64,000 nt of DNA from Plantago major. Taxonomy: Eukaryota > Streptophyta > Magnoliopsida > Lamiales > Plantaginaceae. The position numbers and the translations under genes are program-made. The notes under the pieces are model-generated. The model worked only from the letters and a program-made list of their open reading frames with translations. It was not told the DNA's origin and ran no database searches. Every line of letters starts with the position of its first letter. The stretch's first letter is position 1. Where the stretch lies: the NCBI GenBank assembly GCA_026545765.1, contig CM048844.1:57756932-57820931 (forward strand), written 5' to 3'. Shown in pieces: positions 12,761 to 25,679 of this stretch.

Positions 12761-13826
12761 TTATATGTGTTGGGCGTTTTAAACTCCTTCCTATTTTTAA
12801 AGATAATGTTTAAACGCATAAGTTTTTTAAGAAGTTGCGCGTTCACGTATGAGTTTTTATTAGTCGATAGTCAATAAGCTTTCGCAGTTGAAAATAGTCT
12901 TCTTACCAAAACAGAACAACACAGCCGGACCCAACCAAGTGACAGATTCGCAAAAGAAAACAGAGTCGGGAAATAGCGAAATAAGAAGGGGAATTGCGAA
13001 ACAGCAAAATAAGGTTATAAGGTGTTATTGGTTGTTAGGGGTGGCGCCGCACCGGTATAGCAGCCGGAATCCGACCAAATGACAGAGTCGATGTTGGGTG
13101 AGCGGCCACTACTTTTTTCTTCCAGTTAATTGATTGATTACCTTCTCTTTAGGTAAGAGGGTTTTTAATTTGGGTTTTTCTTTTCTGGATTGGGTTATCC
13201 GACCCGTTGTTAATGATTTTTGTTTTTTAAAAAGAAAAATTAAAACACAGCGGATATGTTTCAGTAACTTATCCGCGTCCAGCCGTCCCCTGATACGTAT
13301 TCCGGCAAGGACTCTGAGCATTTTGATGTCGCCATGCTTCATAGTTCGTAGTTTAAGACTACCATTCCTTCAGTTTCAGTTGGCTCCAAGTTCCCTGTCT
13401 CAGGATGTTGCTGAGTAGCACAAGTCATCTTCGCCCATTAGTAAAGGAGGGATTCGAATCCCATCTCATTCCATGCAAATGCCCTCCATACTTTACTATA
13501 AAACGTGCATAAAATTTGACACTCTCCCTTAATATTATTAGGGCCTCAACAAAGTCTCTCTCTCCGTTAGCCGTAGAGGATCTGTTCAAATTTGATGTGG
13601 TTTTGAAAATCGGACATAGAAATTTTCTCGTGTACCTGGTTTTTTGTAATATTGTGAAAGTTAAGCACATATTTCGTTTTTCCCTTTAAATTGTTGCTGA
13701 AGTTGCATTCACTTTTGAGTTGTGCTATGTTGAATGATAAAACCTCTGTGAATTATCAATTATGTGTTGGACGTTTTAAACTCCCTCCTATTTTTAAAGA
13801 TAATGTTTAAACGCATAAGTATAACA
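12761..13826. repeat. Pair of 65-bp direct repeats bounding about 0.93 kb
   Basis: The stretch beginning tatgtgttggrcgttttaaa and ending atgtttaaacgcataagt occurs at about 12761-12825 and 13760-13826 in the same orientation with few differences. Both lie in the long XRN intron 11842-14855. The DNA between has no long reading frame; it includes a B-box-like ggattcgaatccc at 13450. This could be a segmental duplication or the ends of a small element; no TG..CA LTR ends are evident. Confidence 0.6.
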
Positions 13827-13939
13827 CATTTTACTGTACATTTTTTGGCATTTGACAAAAAAGGTCAATAGTCCGAGAAAGAGGATCCCATACTTTATAA
13901 AGTATGTAAAAGTGCTCTTAAACAGTCAGAGTTGTCAAT

Positions 13940-13994
13940 AGCAGCCGCTCCGGCCGCTATCATGCCACTCCGCGACAGGAATGGAGCGGCTGCT
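13940..13994. repeat. GC-rich 12-bp inverted repeat (stem-loop)
   Basis: agcagccgctcc at 13940-13951 is perfectly complementary to ggagcggctgct at 13983-13994, with a 31-bp GC-rich loop. It stands out in an AT-rich intron. No associated gene or T run is seen, so it is more likely part of a small transposon than a terminator. Confidence 0.6.
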
Positions 13995-15348
13995 CCAGCC
14001 GCTTTCTAAGGCTGCGCTGTTTTGTTTTAAAATTGCTGGATGGACTAATTAATGTTCATGTTTGATTCTTTTGTTGCAAACCGTTTCGGCTTTAGGTGAC
14101 TGGTGTGATTTTTCATCCATGCATTTGATTATGCTTGTCCAGGATACTAGAATTTGATTGCTTGGTGCTAAATAGTTAATTTGATTTTAATGAATTGAAT
14201 TATATTTGTTGTTGCTATACTCTGATTTATGGTTACAGTGTAAGTATTATGTTGATTTATAGCTCATGAACATGTGAATGTATTACTACTACTTCTTCTT
14301 AAAAAGTTTGAAGTGTTGAATGTCTAACTATAATCTTTGTTGTGGCAACAGGATTTAAATTTGAGTAAGTAGCAGAAATCGTCTTTTGCATTCATAGCTT
14401 TGTCATTTCTATTTTTCCTTGTACATTAATCGGTTGGAATAGTCGAATCCTCGATGGAACACTTAGATTGTTTGGTGGAGGAGTGTTTAGAGTGGAGATG
14501 AAGAATGAAATGGTGTTGGGGAATTTGTTGCAAATCATTGAACCTTTTTTTTTAAATGTCAAAAAATGTCCTCCATTTAGTAAAATGTGTGTTGTGTTTA
14601 ACTTTAACAATGTCCATTTTTAATAGATGAAGTTTTAGTTACTTGCAAACTCATTTGGGTGATTTTTTTCTATTATTCCCCTGTCCATGTTTCCTTTTCC
14701 ATGTTTGTGCTGGCTTGGATGCACTTTTATTATCATCTGAGTTGATAGAATATTTTTTGTACACTTTGCCAATTGATTGTGATGATGGGTGTTTAACCGG
14801 CAATAAGTTGAAGTCCTCTATGCTCAATCTTGATGATATTTAGGTGTTCATGCAGTGGTGGAATGAATGGCTATATTTCACTATTTACTGGGGATCCTTG
14901 TCCTCCTCCTGTCTTTAGATCTCCAATTCAAGGGATGGAAGACGTAATGAACAATCAAGTCATGTAAGCTTCTAAGACATATTACATACACTAAAAGCCA
15001 GAGGTGATCTCTGATTATTGGTTTTCATTGTCATAGCTGACTTAAATTTGTTACATGTCCAGATGTGCAATATATCGACTTCCGAAGCTCATGAGCACAT
15101 TACTAAACCTCCAACAGGTGTTACTTTCCCAGAGAAGGTGATTGCAGTTTCATTTTCCGTCTTGTCTTTGGTGCTCTCCTTTTTTTTCAGTTATTGTTTT
15201 TCATTTAAATTTTGTAGGAGCTTTTTTTCTTTTAAAAAATGAAAAACAAACCTCCCTGGCCGGAGGAGGGGGGAATGATACTGATTAGTTAGCAGCATGC
15301 CTTTTGTGATAGTGCAAAAATTCACTTCAGCTTTGATATATCAAACTA

Positions 15349-15363
15349 TCAATAACCTTCTTT
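15349..15363. repeat. LINE target-site duplication, left copy
   Basis: tcaataaccttcttt, identical to 20391-20405 across 5 kb; it marks the insertion point of the minus-strand LINE. The right edge is ambiguous by a few T because it merges with the tail. Confidence 0.9.
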
Positions 15364-15463
15364 TTTTTTGGAACCGAAAATACTTTTATTCCATTCCAAC
15401 AGTTAAGTACACAACCGATCCGTAGATCCAGGTAATCAAAATATGCAAAATAACCACTAGAAT

Positions 15464-18400
15464 CTAGTTCAGCATAAGTCTAGCACAATGCTCACATAGT
15501 TTCCTATCCTGCCAACATCTATTAATAACTTTATTAACTATCATCTCATCAAGTCTCATGTTTATAGGTTTTTGCTGAAATATGACTTGATTCCTCTCCA
15601 TCCAGATAGCGTAGACCGATTTTGTAAATGCACACCTGAGTATCTTCTTGCGCCATCCGTTACTCCTTAGTTGTAGACACAACCAGTCTATTTCCTCTTC
15701 CCACCCACGCGGCATACGCTGAATCCCTAACCAATCCATAACCTGCCTCCAAATTTGATGTGAGTATGGGTAGAGAAAGAACAAATGTTGATGCGACTCA
15801 TCCGCAGGGCAGAAGATACAATGCGGTGAGATGGTAGTATTCCATTTTCGGACCCTATCTTTTGTAGCTAGACGTTTATTGAGCCCCATCCAAGTACAAA
15901 AGATAGCCCGGGGTTGAGCTCTATTATCAAACCACCATTTTTTCCATTGTACATCGACTTTGACACCACGTATCTCATCATATAGGGTCCGCATATCGAA
16001 CTGTCCAGTGTGCCACATGCGAGTCCATGCTGCCGACGTCCTGACCATATTTCGGCTCTTCATAATAGCCTTGAGTATCTATGAGGTATCAAAAGGTAAT
16101 TCCACATTCATCACATCCCTATCTTTAATATAGTAGTTGTGGACCCATTTTACCCATAATTTATCGGCTTTGCGACATATATTCCATAATAGCTTGGTAA
16201 CGGTGCATGCATTCCATTCAATCAAGGAGGTAAGGTTAAGTCCTCTAGCATTCTTGGTATCGCAGACTTTGTCCCATGCAATGGGTGCTCGCTGAGTAAT
16301 CTCTGCGTACCACTCCATAGGAAAGAGCGACATAACGATTCAATGTGTCGAATTACCCGCTTCGGCATAGAGAACACTTGCATCCAGTAGTTAGACATTG
16401 CCTGCAAGACACTATGAATGAGTTGCATCTTGCCGGCATAGCTCAAAAGTTTCGAACTCCAGTGCTTTATCCGAGCAGTGATACGATCAAGGAGCGGTTG
16501 GCGTAATCGAATAGTGAGCTTTCGTGTAGCAAGTGGCACTCCAAGATACTTGACCGGCAGCGTTCCCTCCTCAAACCCGGTGGCATCGAGGATCTGCCGA
16601 AGAATAAGTCGGCTAACACCCCCACAGAATACGCGGCACTTGCTATGATTAACAGTTAGCCCCGTGGCATTCGAGAATTTCTTAAACTGGTGCATAAGGA
16701 TGGAGATCGATTGAAGGTCACCTCTAACAAAGAGAAGGAGGTCATCGGCAAAGCAAAGGTTAACAATATCCAATCGTTCACACTTTGGATGAAAATTGAA
16801 ATCTGGTGCAAGCTTTACTTGTAATAGAACTCGATGCAAATACTCCATCATGAGCACAAAGAGTAGAGGGGAAATAGGGTCCCCTTGACGCAATCCCCTC
16901 TCTGCCTTGAGAAGCCGTGATGGTACTCCGTTAATAGAGTAACGATAGGACACAGATCTTATACATCTCATAACCCAATCCGTAAAAAGAATCGGGAATC
17001 CCAGCTCCTCCATAATAGCTTCCAGTGCACTCCATTCCACTGTATCATATGCTTTCTGTAAGTCCATTTGAATCATACATCGTGGAGAGATGTTCTTTCT
17101 GTCATAACCACGTACTAACTCACTTGCGAGGAGAATATTGTCATGGATGACCTTACCAGGTAAGAATGCAGATTGGCTCTCATCTACTACATCATTAATA
17201 ACCTTGCTTAACATATTCGTGACTATCTTGGAGATGATCTTATACAGGGTAGTGCAACACGAGATAGGTCTCATCTCCTTCAAAGTGCAAGCTCCATTAG
17301 CTTTAGGTATAAGGGTAACCAAGGTACAGTTGACAGCTCTATAAAGTCTCCCGTTATCAAAAACATCAAAGATAGCAGCAAGAACCTCTGTTTTTATCTC
17401 CGGCCATGCCGCTTTAAAGAAACGGGCATTAAACCCATCCAAACCAGGGGCTTTCGTATCGCCGATCCCTTGGAGTGCTTCCCACACTTCCTTCTCATTC
17501 ACCGTTCGAATAAGGCTAAGCCTAGCTTGGCGATTGAGCTGCTTACCACTCCTTAGCGCTTCTATGTCAATTCCCTCCAACCGATTTGCTTTGGTTCCCA
17601 CAAGGGCAGTGTAGAATTTGAGAACCTCCTCCTCCATTGCCCTATGCTCAGTTACTATTTCTCCATCTGCCGTAATCAATTTCGGGATACCTATGCGGCG
17701 ATTTTTATCCTTGACTGTGGCGTGGAAGGTGTTGTTTCCATCCCCGACACGTAACCAGTGAATCTTGAATTTTTGAGCCATGAGAGATTCATCGATATCA
17801 TTCCACTTAATAACCTCAGCCATAGCAATCTTTACCCGCTCAATGCGGCTAGTGTCAAAACGGTCCTGTATAAGCGCATCTTGCGCAGCCAAGAGATCAC
17901 TGCGTGCTTTATCCAGCTGAACCCGTGCGCCCATATACTGCTTACCCAATGCTTTCAAGTGTGGTTGGAGTGCAAGAAGGCGTTTCCATACCGTGTACAT
18001 TGGTTGCCCCGTCTCACCAGCTTGCCATACCATTCGAACTGTCTCAATAAACCGATCATGACTAGCCAGGCTATTAATAAACCGAAATTGATGGTGTCGT
18101 GGTCTATTAACTACCTCCATTTGTAAGTATAACGGTGTATGGTCAGATACCCCCGGTTCCAATACCTTAAGGACCATAGAATCAAAACTTTGGAACCACT
18201 CCGGATTACAAATGGCACGATCAATACGAGAATATACATGTCTATTCGACCATGTAAAGTGGTCCCCAATCGTGTCTACTTCAGTTAGTCGCGCCACATC
18301 CATCATAGCTGCAAGATCCCGGAACTCCGCCTCTACTACTCTTTGGCCTCCGATCCGATCGTCATAATTTAAGACATTGTTGAAATCTCTAATAACCATC

Positions 18401-18798
18401 CATGGTTCTCTAATCTGTGCCGATTTCTGTTCCAGGTCATGCCATAGCGAATGCCGTTTCTCTGGATTATTATGCGCATAGATAAAGGTGATCCACTGTA
18501 AGAATCTGCCCTCCAGGTTGTAGATACCACAGTGTATAAAATGATCCGATGCATCCATCAATCTCACATCAACCTTCTGATCATCCCATAGAATCCATAT
18601 CCTACCATTATGGTGATCATCATAGTTATCCAGATAACTCCAATTACATCCTAAACGTCTACGAACCCGATCCATCCTATCTCTCTTTACCCTTATTTCT
18701 AGTAGAGCAGCAATTGTTACTTTTAGATCAGAGAGACGGGAGCCAATCTCACGAAACTTTGCTGCTTTATTGAGCCCCCTTATATTCCAGACAATCAT
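15464..18798 (-). pseudogene. LINE ORF2: endonuclease and reverse transcriptase, two breaks
   Basis: Opens at ATG 18798-18796 with MIVWNIRGLNKAAKF, the start of an apurinic-type endonuclease that nicks target DNA; SDHTPLYLQ carries its conserved SDH. The reverse transcriptase shows GLDGFNARFFK, DLQKAYDTVEW, GLRQGDPISPLLF and the catalytic FADDLLLF. A frameshift near 16300 moves the frame to the piece 16079-16333; a TAG then separates the last piece (15464-16063), which holds the C-terminal cysteine motif CIFCPADESHQHLFFLYPYS. Total length, about 1,110 codons, is normal for plant LINE ORF2. The breaks make it non-functional as read. Confidence 0.92.
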
Positions 18799-20247
18799 GA
18801 TGATTGGTTGTGCTCAGCTTCAGAACCAATCAAAGGGTCCAAAGCCGCAAAACCATGATGTAAAGATATATCCCGATTACGCTCTTGCCGAGTCCCTGGA
18901 GGAGTTCGACTCCTGCTTCCAGCCGCAGGTCGAGTCTGACTCGTGCCACCTAAACCACCACCATCTCCAACCCCATGGCTATCATCACCCTGCAGTACAA
19001 TCTGTCTACTGTCATTCAGGTTCTGTCCCTGTCCGGAAGGCACACTGGCGGCACCTTCCTGTGCCTGCTGCTGCGGCTGCGTAATCTGCAGCCCATTTCT
19101 TTGCGCCGGTCGACCATCACGTCGAGCCACCCAACGCTGACCCTGATCCAAATTCTGCTGTCCCTGAGTTCTAGGTGGTGTAGGTCGCCGCCTCACCTCA
19201 TTAGCACATTGATGACCAACCTGTTGGCACTTAGCACAGAACGGTGTTTGCCACTCATACTCCACCTTCTGCTCAATACGTTTACCTTTATTATCTTTGA
19301 TAATGATCGTCTTCCTTAACTCCTTTGTTACATCAACCTCAATCATCACCCTAGCATACGAGACCCTGAGTTTCTTTGCAGTGCATTCATCTGTGACCAT
19401 TGGCTTACCAACCGTACTTGCAATCTTCGCAATACTGCTCTCCCCCCATAGATGCAATGGTAGTTTAGGGAACTTTACCCATACCGGAATGGTTCGAAGT
19501 AAATCCTCTTCGAGTGAGAAATTCTGCACCCACTGTAAAAGTATTATTGTCTTTCCGAAGATTGAGTATGGTCCGTTCTTCATAACTGCCTTCCATTCTG
19601 CTTCGTTCTTAAACCGAATTATGAAATAACCCTCCTCATTGTAGAAAAGTTCCGGTAGCTGGACAAAATTCCAATATTTTATCATAAACTGTTTCACCGC
19701 ATTCATAGTTAGGTCCGTCCCCATAACGAAGAAAATCAAGGAATTTTCCCAAAATTTGAGCTCCGATGCCACATCCTCTTCATCAATTGTCACCTCAACC
19801 TCGCCCTCGACAACAGGTGGTGCAACAAACTTCAATTTTATTCCATGATCCGGCAGCCGGTTTCCTCTAATAACATCTACCCACAACGGTTTATCCGGGA
19901 TGTTCTTTGGCAGGATCAATATTCTGTGAAATCACCACAGTCCGGTCAGGAATCAATCCGACCTCTCCAGTTCTTTCTATACCCAACCCATCCCCCTGAG
20001 AATCGATGGCGTCAATTGACGCCTCCGATTCACTCTCAGCCAGCAAATCCGGTGGTTTAGGATCAGCCAACCCCGACCCATCCTCTCTCTCCCTAGCCGA
20101 ATTTGCTGCTTGCCCTAAATTACCTGCGTCCTCCTTGCCTGATGTCGCCCAATCCCCAATCAACTCCACAGTTGCCGCCGCAGTCCCCTGTTTCTTCGGG
20201 CGGCCACGCGGTCGCGGTGGTTCGGAGGGGTTTCTCTTGGGAGCCAT
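18795..20247 (-). pseudogene. LINE ORF1: DUF4283-like domain plus zinc knuckle nucleic-acid-binding protein
   Basis: Starts at the ATG at 20247 with a basic Pro/Arg-rich N-terminus, then shifts frame near 19918 (one-base change) and stays open to a TGA at 18795-18797. The middle part has the DUF4283 pattern of plant LINE ORF1 proteins (GYFIIRFKNEAEWKAVMKNG, GKTIILLQW), followed by a CCHC knuckle beginning CAKCQQVGHQC. The C-terminal third is Gln/Gly/Arg-rich. Such proteins bind LINE RNA in the retrotransposition particle. The stop overlaps the ORF2 start as ATGA. Confidence 0.85.
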
Positions 20248-20390
20248 CTCGTAGAAGGAATGGAACTTCAGATGGAGGCGAGAACAGAAATCGGAGAGGC
20301 ACGGTCACCGGTGTGGCGGAGGACGGACAGGTACGGTGGAGGCGCCGGAGTTGAAGAGCTTCAATTTGGGGTAGCGTGTTTTTTTGCTTT

Positions 20391-20405
20391 TCAATAACCT
20401 TCTTT
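20391..20405. repeat. LINE target-site duplication, right copy
   Basis: Second copy of tcaataaccttcttt immediately beyond the LINE 5' end. Removing the element and one copy rejoins an ordinary XRN intron. Confidence 0.9.
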
Positions 20406-20520
20406 ACTACCGACATGCATGCAGATAGTTTCGATGGGAGACTTAAAACCTGATCCTGTGCTCTGGCACGAGGATTCTGGGAGGAGGCCATTTGATAATG
20501 GAAGGAGGCTGACCATATGA

Positions 20521-22500
20521 CAATGCAAAAGTTAACCAACGAAAGAAGGGTGTCATATGTGTGTCTTATTAATTTGATAATTTCACTACTACTACAATAG
20601 TTACATTTAAGACAAATCATGCGATTTCTACATGCAATCATGCATCCTCTTGGTCTAATTAAACCCATTCTCTAAAAAACGAGGAAAAACATAGTTTTCG
20701 TTACAACTAAAGTAATCTGAAAAAAATAACAAAACTGAGACGGCGAGACCATCCTTCTATCGGTAGTCAAGGTGTCGACTTGATTAATTTCAGTCATTTA
20801 TTTTTATCCATTAGATTATAAATTTAATGGTGGGAATTGAGTGATTTGCCACATTTGGCACCAAGTGTTGTCATGAAGTGTTGTTCGTATCGCATCAAGT
20901 GTTGCTCTAACCGCCTATAATGCTCTATACTATTTAAATGTATATAATTTTAAAAAAAAAAACATTTTTCATTTATAAAAAATATCCTTACTAAAAAATT
21001 AAAATCTTTAATTTAACATCATTTAAAATCAAAATCAAATCAAAACCAAACAACGTACCAACATCTACACACAAAATCAAATTAAAAAAAAAAAAATCCC
21101 TAAATCAAACCATCCTTCATAGACGGATAGCAGGAAGAAAGACTTTCTCCAAGCCCACATCATCTCCCAGAATAGTAATCTCCAAACCACCACGGCAGCA
21201 GACGGACTTGATAAACATCTCCAAAATATTGATCCATAGCTTGGGAAATACCAGAAAGCAAGGGCAGGAAGGCAAACACCTTTTGAATCTTCTAGGAGAC
21301 AATAAAGCTACATGCTCGAATGGTGATCATATGAATTGCCAAGCTGTATATAAATATTGTCAAATAAGAGAGGTAGAATGCGAAGGTGAGCCTCGAGGTA
21401 GCTCAAGTGTCTACAACGGCTCCTCTACCTCTCCCGGTGTTGGAATTAATCAGAGTTACAAGGGAGTATAAATCTAATCAACCACGAGTTAAGTTATCCA
21501 ACTAGAGCATTATTGCTAAATAGGGAGTATAAATCAAATCAACCATTTTTTAAGTTACATGAGGTAGTATATCAACTCAGATAGCCTATCAGATGCCCAC
21601 TTAGACGTTCAGTTTACATACGTATTGTGGTGTTGTCAACTTACAACAATATCACCCGGGACAACTACTATTTGGTATGCTTTGCTCTCTTGGTCAAAGA
21701 TGGAAAATTGGTGTATCTCAGTTTTCGTGTGTTGCTTTCGGTACTGTGCAGACTACAATGTTGTTCTTGCTTTTTGTCTTCTGAGGTTTTAATCCATTGT
21801 CTGGGTTTTGATATGGGCTATGCAGGCTTTTTTTGTGGTGAAATAATCTGAATGTGTTGTTTTGGTTGTGACAGAGCCTAAATGTATTGTTTTGTTTGTG
21901 TTTAAGTTACTGAGTCGGACTGTGTTGTACTTTGTGTTCCTTGGTCCTTGGATGACTATTGCTTACTCCCTCCTATGTATATTGTAAAACGTAAAATCTT
22001 GCTCTTTGAGAGCTGGTGCTTGTAATGTTTAATTCTTGTCAAATGCATGACTTGTTACAGGACCTTGCTTGGAAAGGCGGCTATTTCTAGATGAACATGA
22101 TCATCTTTCAATTTTTTGCTTTGTCTCAGTTTTGTGAGCGCCATTAATAATGCCGCGCATATACAACCGTACAGGGTCCAATTTTCATTTTTTGTTGTAT
22201 TAATCCAGAATATGTGTTGGTGATTTAAGCATATGCAGTTCATGGGTTCTCAAAGGGTTTACGTTTCGATTGCGACTCTTGATCAGAATTCACAAAGTTG
22301 TGCTGTCACAACAGATCTCAATCCGGCTGTGTGATGTTACATTCTGATAATTTGTACGGCACATTCAGGAATATATTCAGGTGTCATTTTTTGCATCCAA
22401 GCTACTAATTTTTACTTGACATTGTATTCCCTATGAGGTTAGAATTTGATGTCTGAATATTTGATTAGATTTTGACCACATCTCAGTGTCGTATATTTCT
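20521..22500. other. No clear gene; MITE-like stretch at 20733-20960
   Basis: Beyond the last XRN exon I see no confident coding sequence. The stretch 20733-20960 resembles the left part of the Mutator-like element at 7385 in word order (a gtagtca..gtgt start, a cattagat block, then aagtgttg repeats), so it may be a diverged relative, but its right end was not found. A frame at about 21360-21471 (EPRGSSSVYNGSSTSPG) has protein-like composition but no recognised family. Confidence 0.35.
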
Positions 22501-22512
22501 TCCCTTCGCAGG

Positions 22513-22599
22513 TTCACTCACGAGGGTTACACGGAGTTGATGATTTGGTACGCATTCAAAGTTTATCCAGATCCTGATGGAGGGGAAACAAAAATATAA
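22513..22599 (+). other. Orphan exon-like coding scrap
   Basis: After a cttcgcag acceptor-like site, a frame reads FTHEGYTELMIWYAFKVYPD to a TAA at 22597-22599. The composition is that of a folded protein, and no neighbouring exon is evident. I do not recognise the family; it may be a last exon or a fragment carried by a transposon. Confidence 0.3.
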
Positions 22600-24985
22600 T
22601 AGGATTATGAGATTGATGTTATATTACACACTTCTTTTAATGATAAGAATAAAACATGAGACGCAATAGATCACCTAAAAAGCACCTGCTTCAGAAGAGT
22701 TGCAGACTGATTAACGCCAGATATGCTGATATGAAAAATAGTCCTTACACACAGACAATGAACTATTGAAAATAGTCCTTGCACAGATTGACTAAGAAAT
22801 CTTAAGCTCTTATAAAACTTCCGGCAGATCCTATCAAAGTATGATTTCTAGAACTGTGCTTCACATACTGTTTCAGGAAAGGCTCGGGTTTGCTAAGGTA
22901 AGTAGACGACGACAGTTGTTTGTCTCCATATTCGAAAAGTGCATTGAGAAACAAAACACGTCTGGATCAAGAAAGCTAGTTTTGCTGCCAACGCTTCATG
23001 ATTTTTGGTGTACTTATTTAGCTTTTGAGATTTTCACCTAGCCAGATGAAAGATGCTTAATGAGACAGAGACAACTCATTTTAAACATTCAAATTATAAT
23101 AACTTTAAAGGTAGGCCCTCCAGGAAAACTAACCTAAGGTAGTAAGCCTTGTATGCAAATTCACCTTGTTTGAAAAGAACTGACACGCCACTCCAGGACG
23201 AGAAGGTCTGTATCTGCATATCAAGAGTTAAGAACGAAATGTAAGGCATCAACTATCACATAGATCGAGAACATGTAACTTAAGAGCTCCAGGATACTAC
23301 ATATCACAACAAAAGATTGTACGTTTTAAATCGATATCATACAAAAATATTACTCACTATGAGAAATATAGAAATAATGCAGCTAGAAACTGAGAGATTG
23401 GTGTGTTGGAATGATTGTATATAATTTGGACAAACCCAGCAACAATAGCTAAAAGAATAGATGGTATATCCATGATCCTATATCTGATGATCGGGCTTTG
23501 AGGACGTACGCTGAGAGTTGCACTGATGAAGGATATAAATGTGTGTATTGATGCTTTTTGGCGGATTCAACACATAGATACTATGGAGATAGTAGCAGAT
23601 CGAGGCCATTGAGGCATTTCTTGAACTTCAGGAAAGCTTGAAGAATTTATAGGAGTAGGACGAGGATAAGAGAAATGTGATATGTAGTCTAACGAGAGGA
23701 GAAACTAAATTGAATGAATGTTGATTGAAAGTATGTATGTCCTGAAAACAACCACTTTTGAGGATGATATGTACTTTGATCACATTCAATTTATTATTAT
23801 TTATAATATTATTATTTTGCATTGCATTTATTGAATTAATTATTTGGTTGTTTGAATAATTTGATAAGATATTCCCATGGATTACACGTTATCACCAAGT
23901 GTGTGAGAACTTGGATGATAGAACGTAAGTCCTAAAAATGCTCCAATCGGCAGTCATTTAGATTTGGGATATCAATGACACGTTAAAGATTGGCATGTGA
24001 TCTACATCATATTCTTGGAGAATGTAGTAGCTTTCACAACTACAAATGACTTGGTCATTCATTATGGATACATGGACACCTTAGAGAGGTCTTGGTAGAC
24101 CCACCGAGAAACCATTTGGTTAATTCTATTTATATGTCTATTGAAGTATCGGTATGTAGGGTGATGTATTTAGTCCTTTGACTTGAGGTCAATACTGACT
24201 ACATGTGTGAAGTGATGTACTTTGACCATGACCAATGCTTGCACTCCTAATGGGGTAGATATGGCATGCGTTAGGTACATCATGAAGCACATGGGAGTAG
24301 TAGTTGAGCCAAGATAGGATTCATTCTTCACGATAGACATTGAAGATAATACTTTACATCTCATAGTTAAGTTGATCGTTAGTCATTGGCCAATGCATAT
24401 TACGACATATTCAAAATGGTGTTTGAATATGATCAAGGATCAACTAACAAGATTAAGAAAGAAATGAATAAGTTATTGAAATAGACATAATATCATGTTC
24501 TAGACTTATTCGAGTACTTTACCAAACACTAAAAAAAAAAAAATTTTTGTTGTTTCGCACAGATCCACCAAAGTAGTGAATAATTCACTTTTTTGGTGTA
24601 TTCGTAATACCCAAAAAATAAGATAGATCTAGAACGACATCAAATATTGGCCTACGATGAAACTAAGCTATCTTGAAGTATTATGCACTGTTGTGATAGA
24701 ACCTTTCATTAATTCTTGTAATGAAAAATAAATCAGAAAGAGAATAGAGGTGATCTGCTGGAATTTACATCAGAGGTTTTAGAAAACCTTTACTGTGGAG
24801 AAAATTCATTGCTTGCAGTTGCATCAAGCAACAACATCAACATCAATAAAACTTCTCTCTTTTGAGAATCATACTTGTGCATCTCTCCTGTCTCCTCTGT
24901 CATGTTGCTCACTTGTTGCATTTTTTGGTGCTCAGATAAAATGGCCTGGCCTTCTGCCACAACAGATTCATCATCATTTGTAGCA
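22600..24985. other. AT-rich intergenic DNA, nothing recognised
   Basis: No reading frame, terminal repeat or domain here could be assigned. The part 23860-24440 has more even composition, with several agtcctttgacttgaggt-type phrases, and may be old retroelement DNA; nothing more specific can be supported. Confidence 0.3.
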
Positions 24986-24989
24986 TACA

Positions 24990-25066
24990 ATATTCGTTCT
25001 ACTGGAGCAAGTTGAGTCCTTGGGTGAAGAAGGCAAGGTTGACGGAGCTGAAGCACTATGAGAAAG
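24990..25066 (+). pseudogene. LUC7-like splicing factor exon fragment
   Basis: A plus-strand frame after a possible tgtag acceptor reads LLEQVESLGEEGKVDGAEAL, close to the helical segment (LG.EGKVDEAEALM) of LUC7-like proteins, which are U1 snRNP partners helping 5' splice-site choice. Straight after AEAL the frame hits TGA; a one-base loss in ctaatgagaaag would explain it, and a GT donor follows at 25067. No other LUC7 exon was found nearby. The match is from memory of the family, so moderate. Confidence 0.45.
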
Positions 25067-25522
25067 GTGCATTTTATTATAAATGGTTGTGGTAACATTT
25101 TATAAAAAAAATGGGCGAACCTATATGGTATAACATGCGTATTTCAGAGTATGATCTTTCTATTATCTATGTTATCTCTATAAACTGGGAGTTAACCTCT
25201 TACTGGCATAAAGCTCATGCAATCGTGTTCTGCAAGTTTATATTGAATTGTATTTTTTATGCTACTCTTGGAACATAGAGTTTTGAATCTTCTGAACACC
25301 AAAGATGCAACTCATGAATGGTGTTACACATTAATTCAGCTGTTTATAAGTATTTGATTTGTCACCTTAATTTAGTGCAAATTTATGGTTTGAAGTCACT
25401 GTCTTCTCCTAATGCAGAATTATTAAGATGTCGAGATGGTTTAAAAGCACCCTTTGCCAATTTACTGTCAAGATGTCAATCACTTCCCTTTCTCACTGTG
25501 TTTCTTGCTCTCTATTTAATAG

Positions 25523-25679
25523 GTGGAGCAATGCGCTTAAAGTTGGGGTGCGCAAGTTTTTATACAAGATTCAGGTTACTGCTGATCTCGTGGAAAGTGA
25601 TAGAAGCAGCGCGCACTACCCTCTAGAAGATGCTCTGGAAAGTACTAGTAATGGAGGAGCTGTGGTTTCGTTTAGTTAA
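25523..25679 (+). other. Orphan C-terminal exon, family unknown
   Basis: Following a tttaatag acceptor-like site at 25516-25523, a frame reads WSNALKVGVRKFLYKIQVTA, continues DLVESDRSSAHYPLEDAL and ends with TAA at about 25677. The composition and clean stop suggest a real last exon. It does not match the LUC7-like scrap 460 bp upstream in any way I can recognise. Confidence 0.4.

Larger units (their letters stand above)
15364..20390 (-). mobile_element. Near full-length LINE inserted antisense in an XRN intron
   Basis: The element lies between copies of a 15-bp target duplication, tcaataaccttcttt, at 15349-15363 and 20391-20405. Its 3' end faces left and shows as a T run at 15361-15370. It carries ORF1 (18795-20247) and ORF2 (15464-18798), the two-gene layout of plant L1-type LINEs. 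Both frames are nearly open, with about three breaks in total, so this is a fairly young insertion. It sits between the XRN exons 15063-15137 and 20425-20520, opposite to the gene. Confidence 0.93.

Noticed and set aside
13440..13475. tRNA-gene-like B box (ggattcgaatccc)
   Set aside because: No matching A box, acceptor stem or anticodon arm could be folded around it; at most a SINE remnant.
24790..25098. 102-codon minus-strand frame over the LUC7-like scrap
   Set aside because: No recognisable domain, while the plus strand has a family-like segment there; treated as a shadow.
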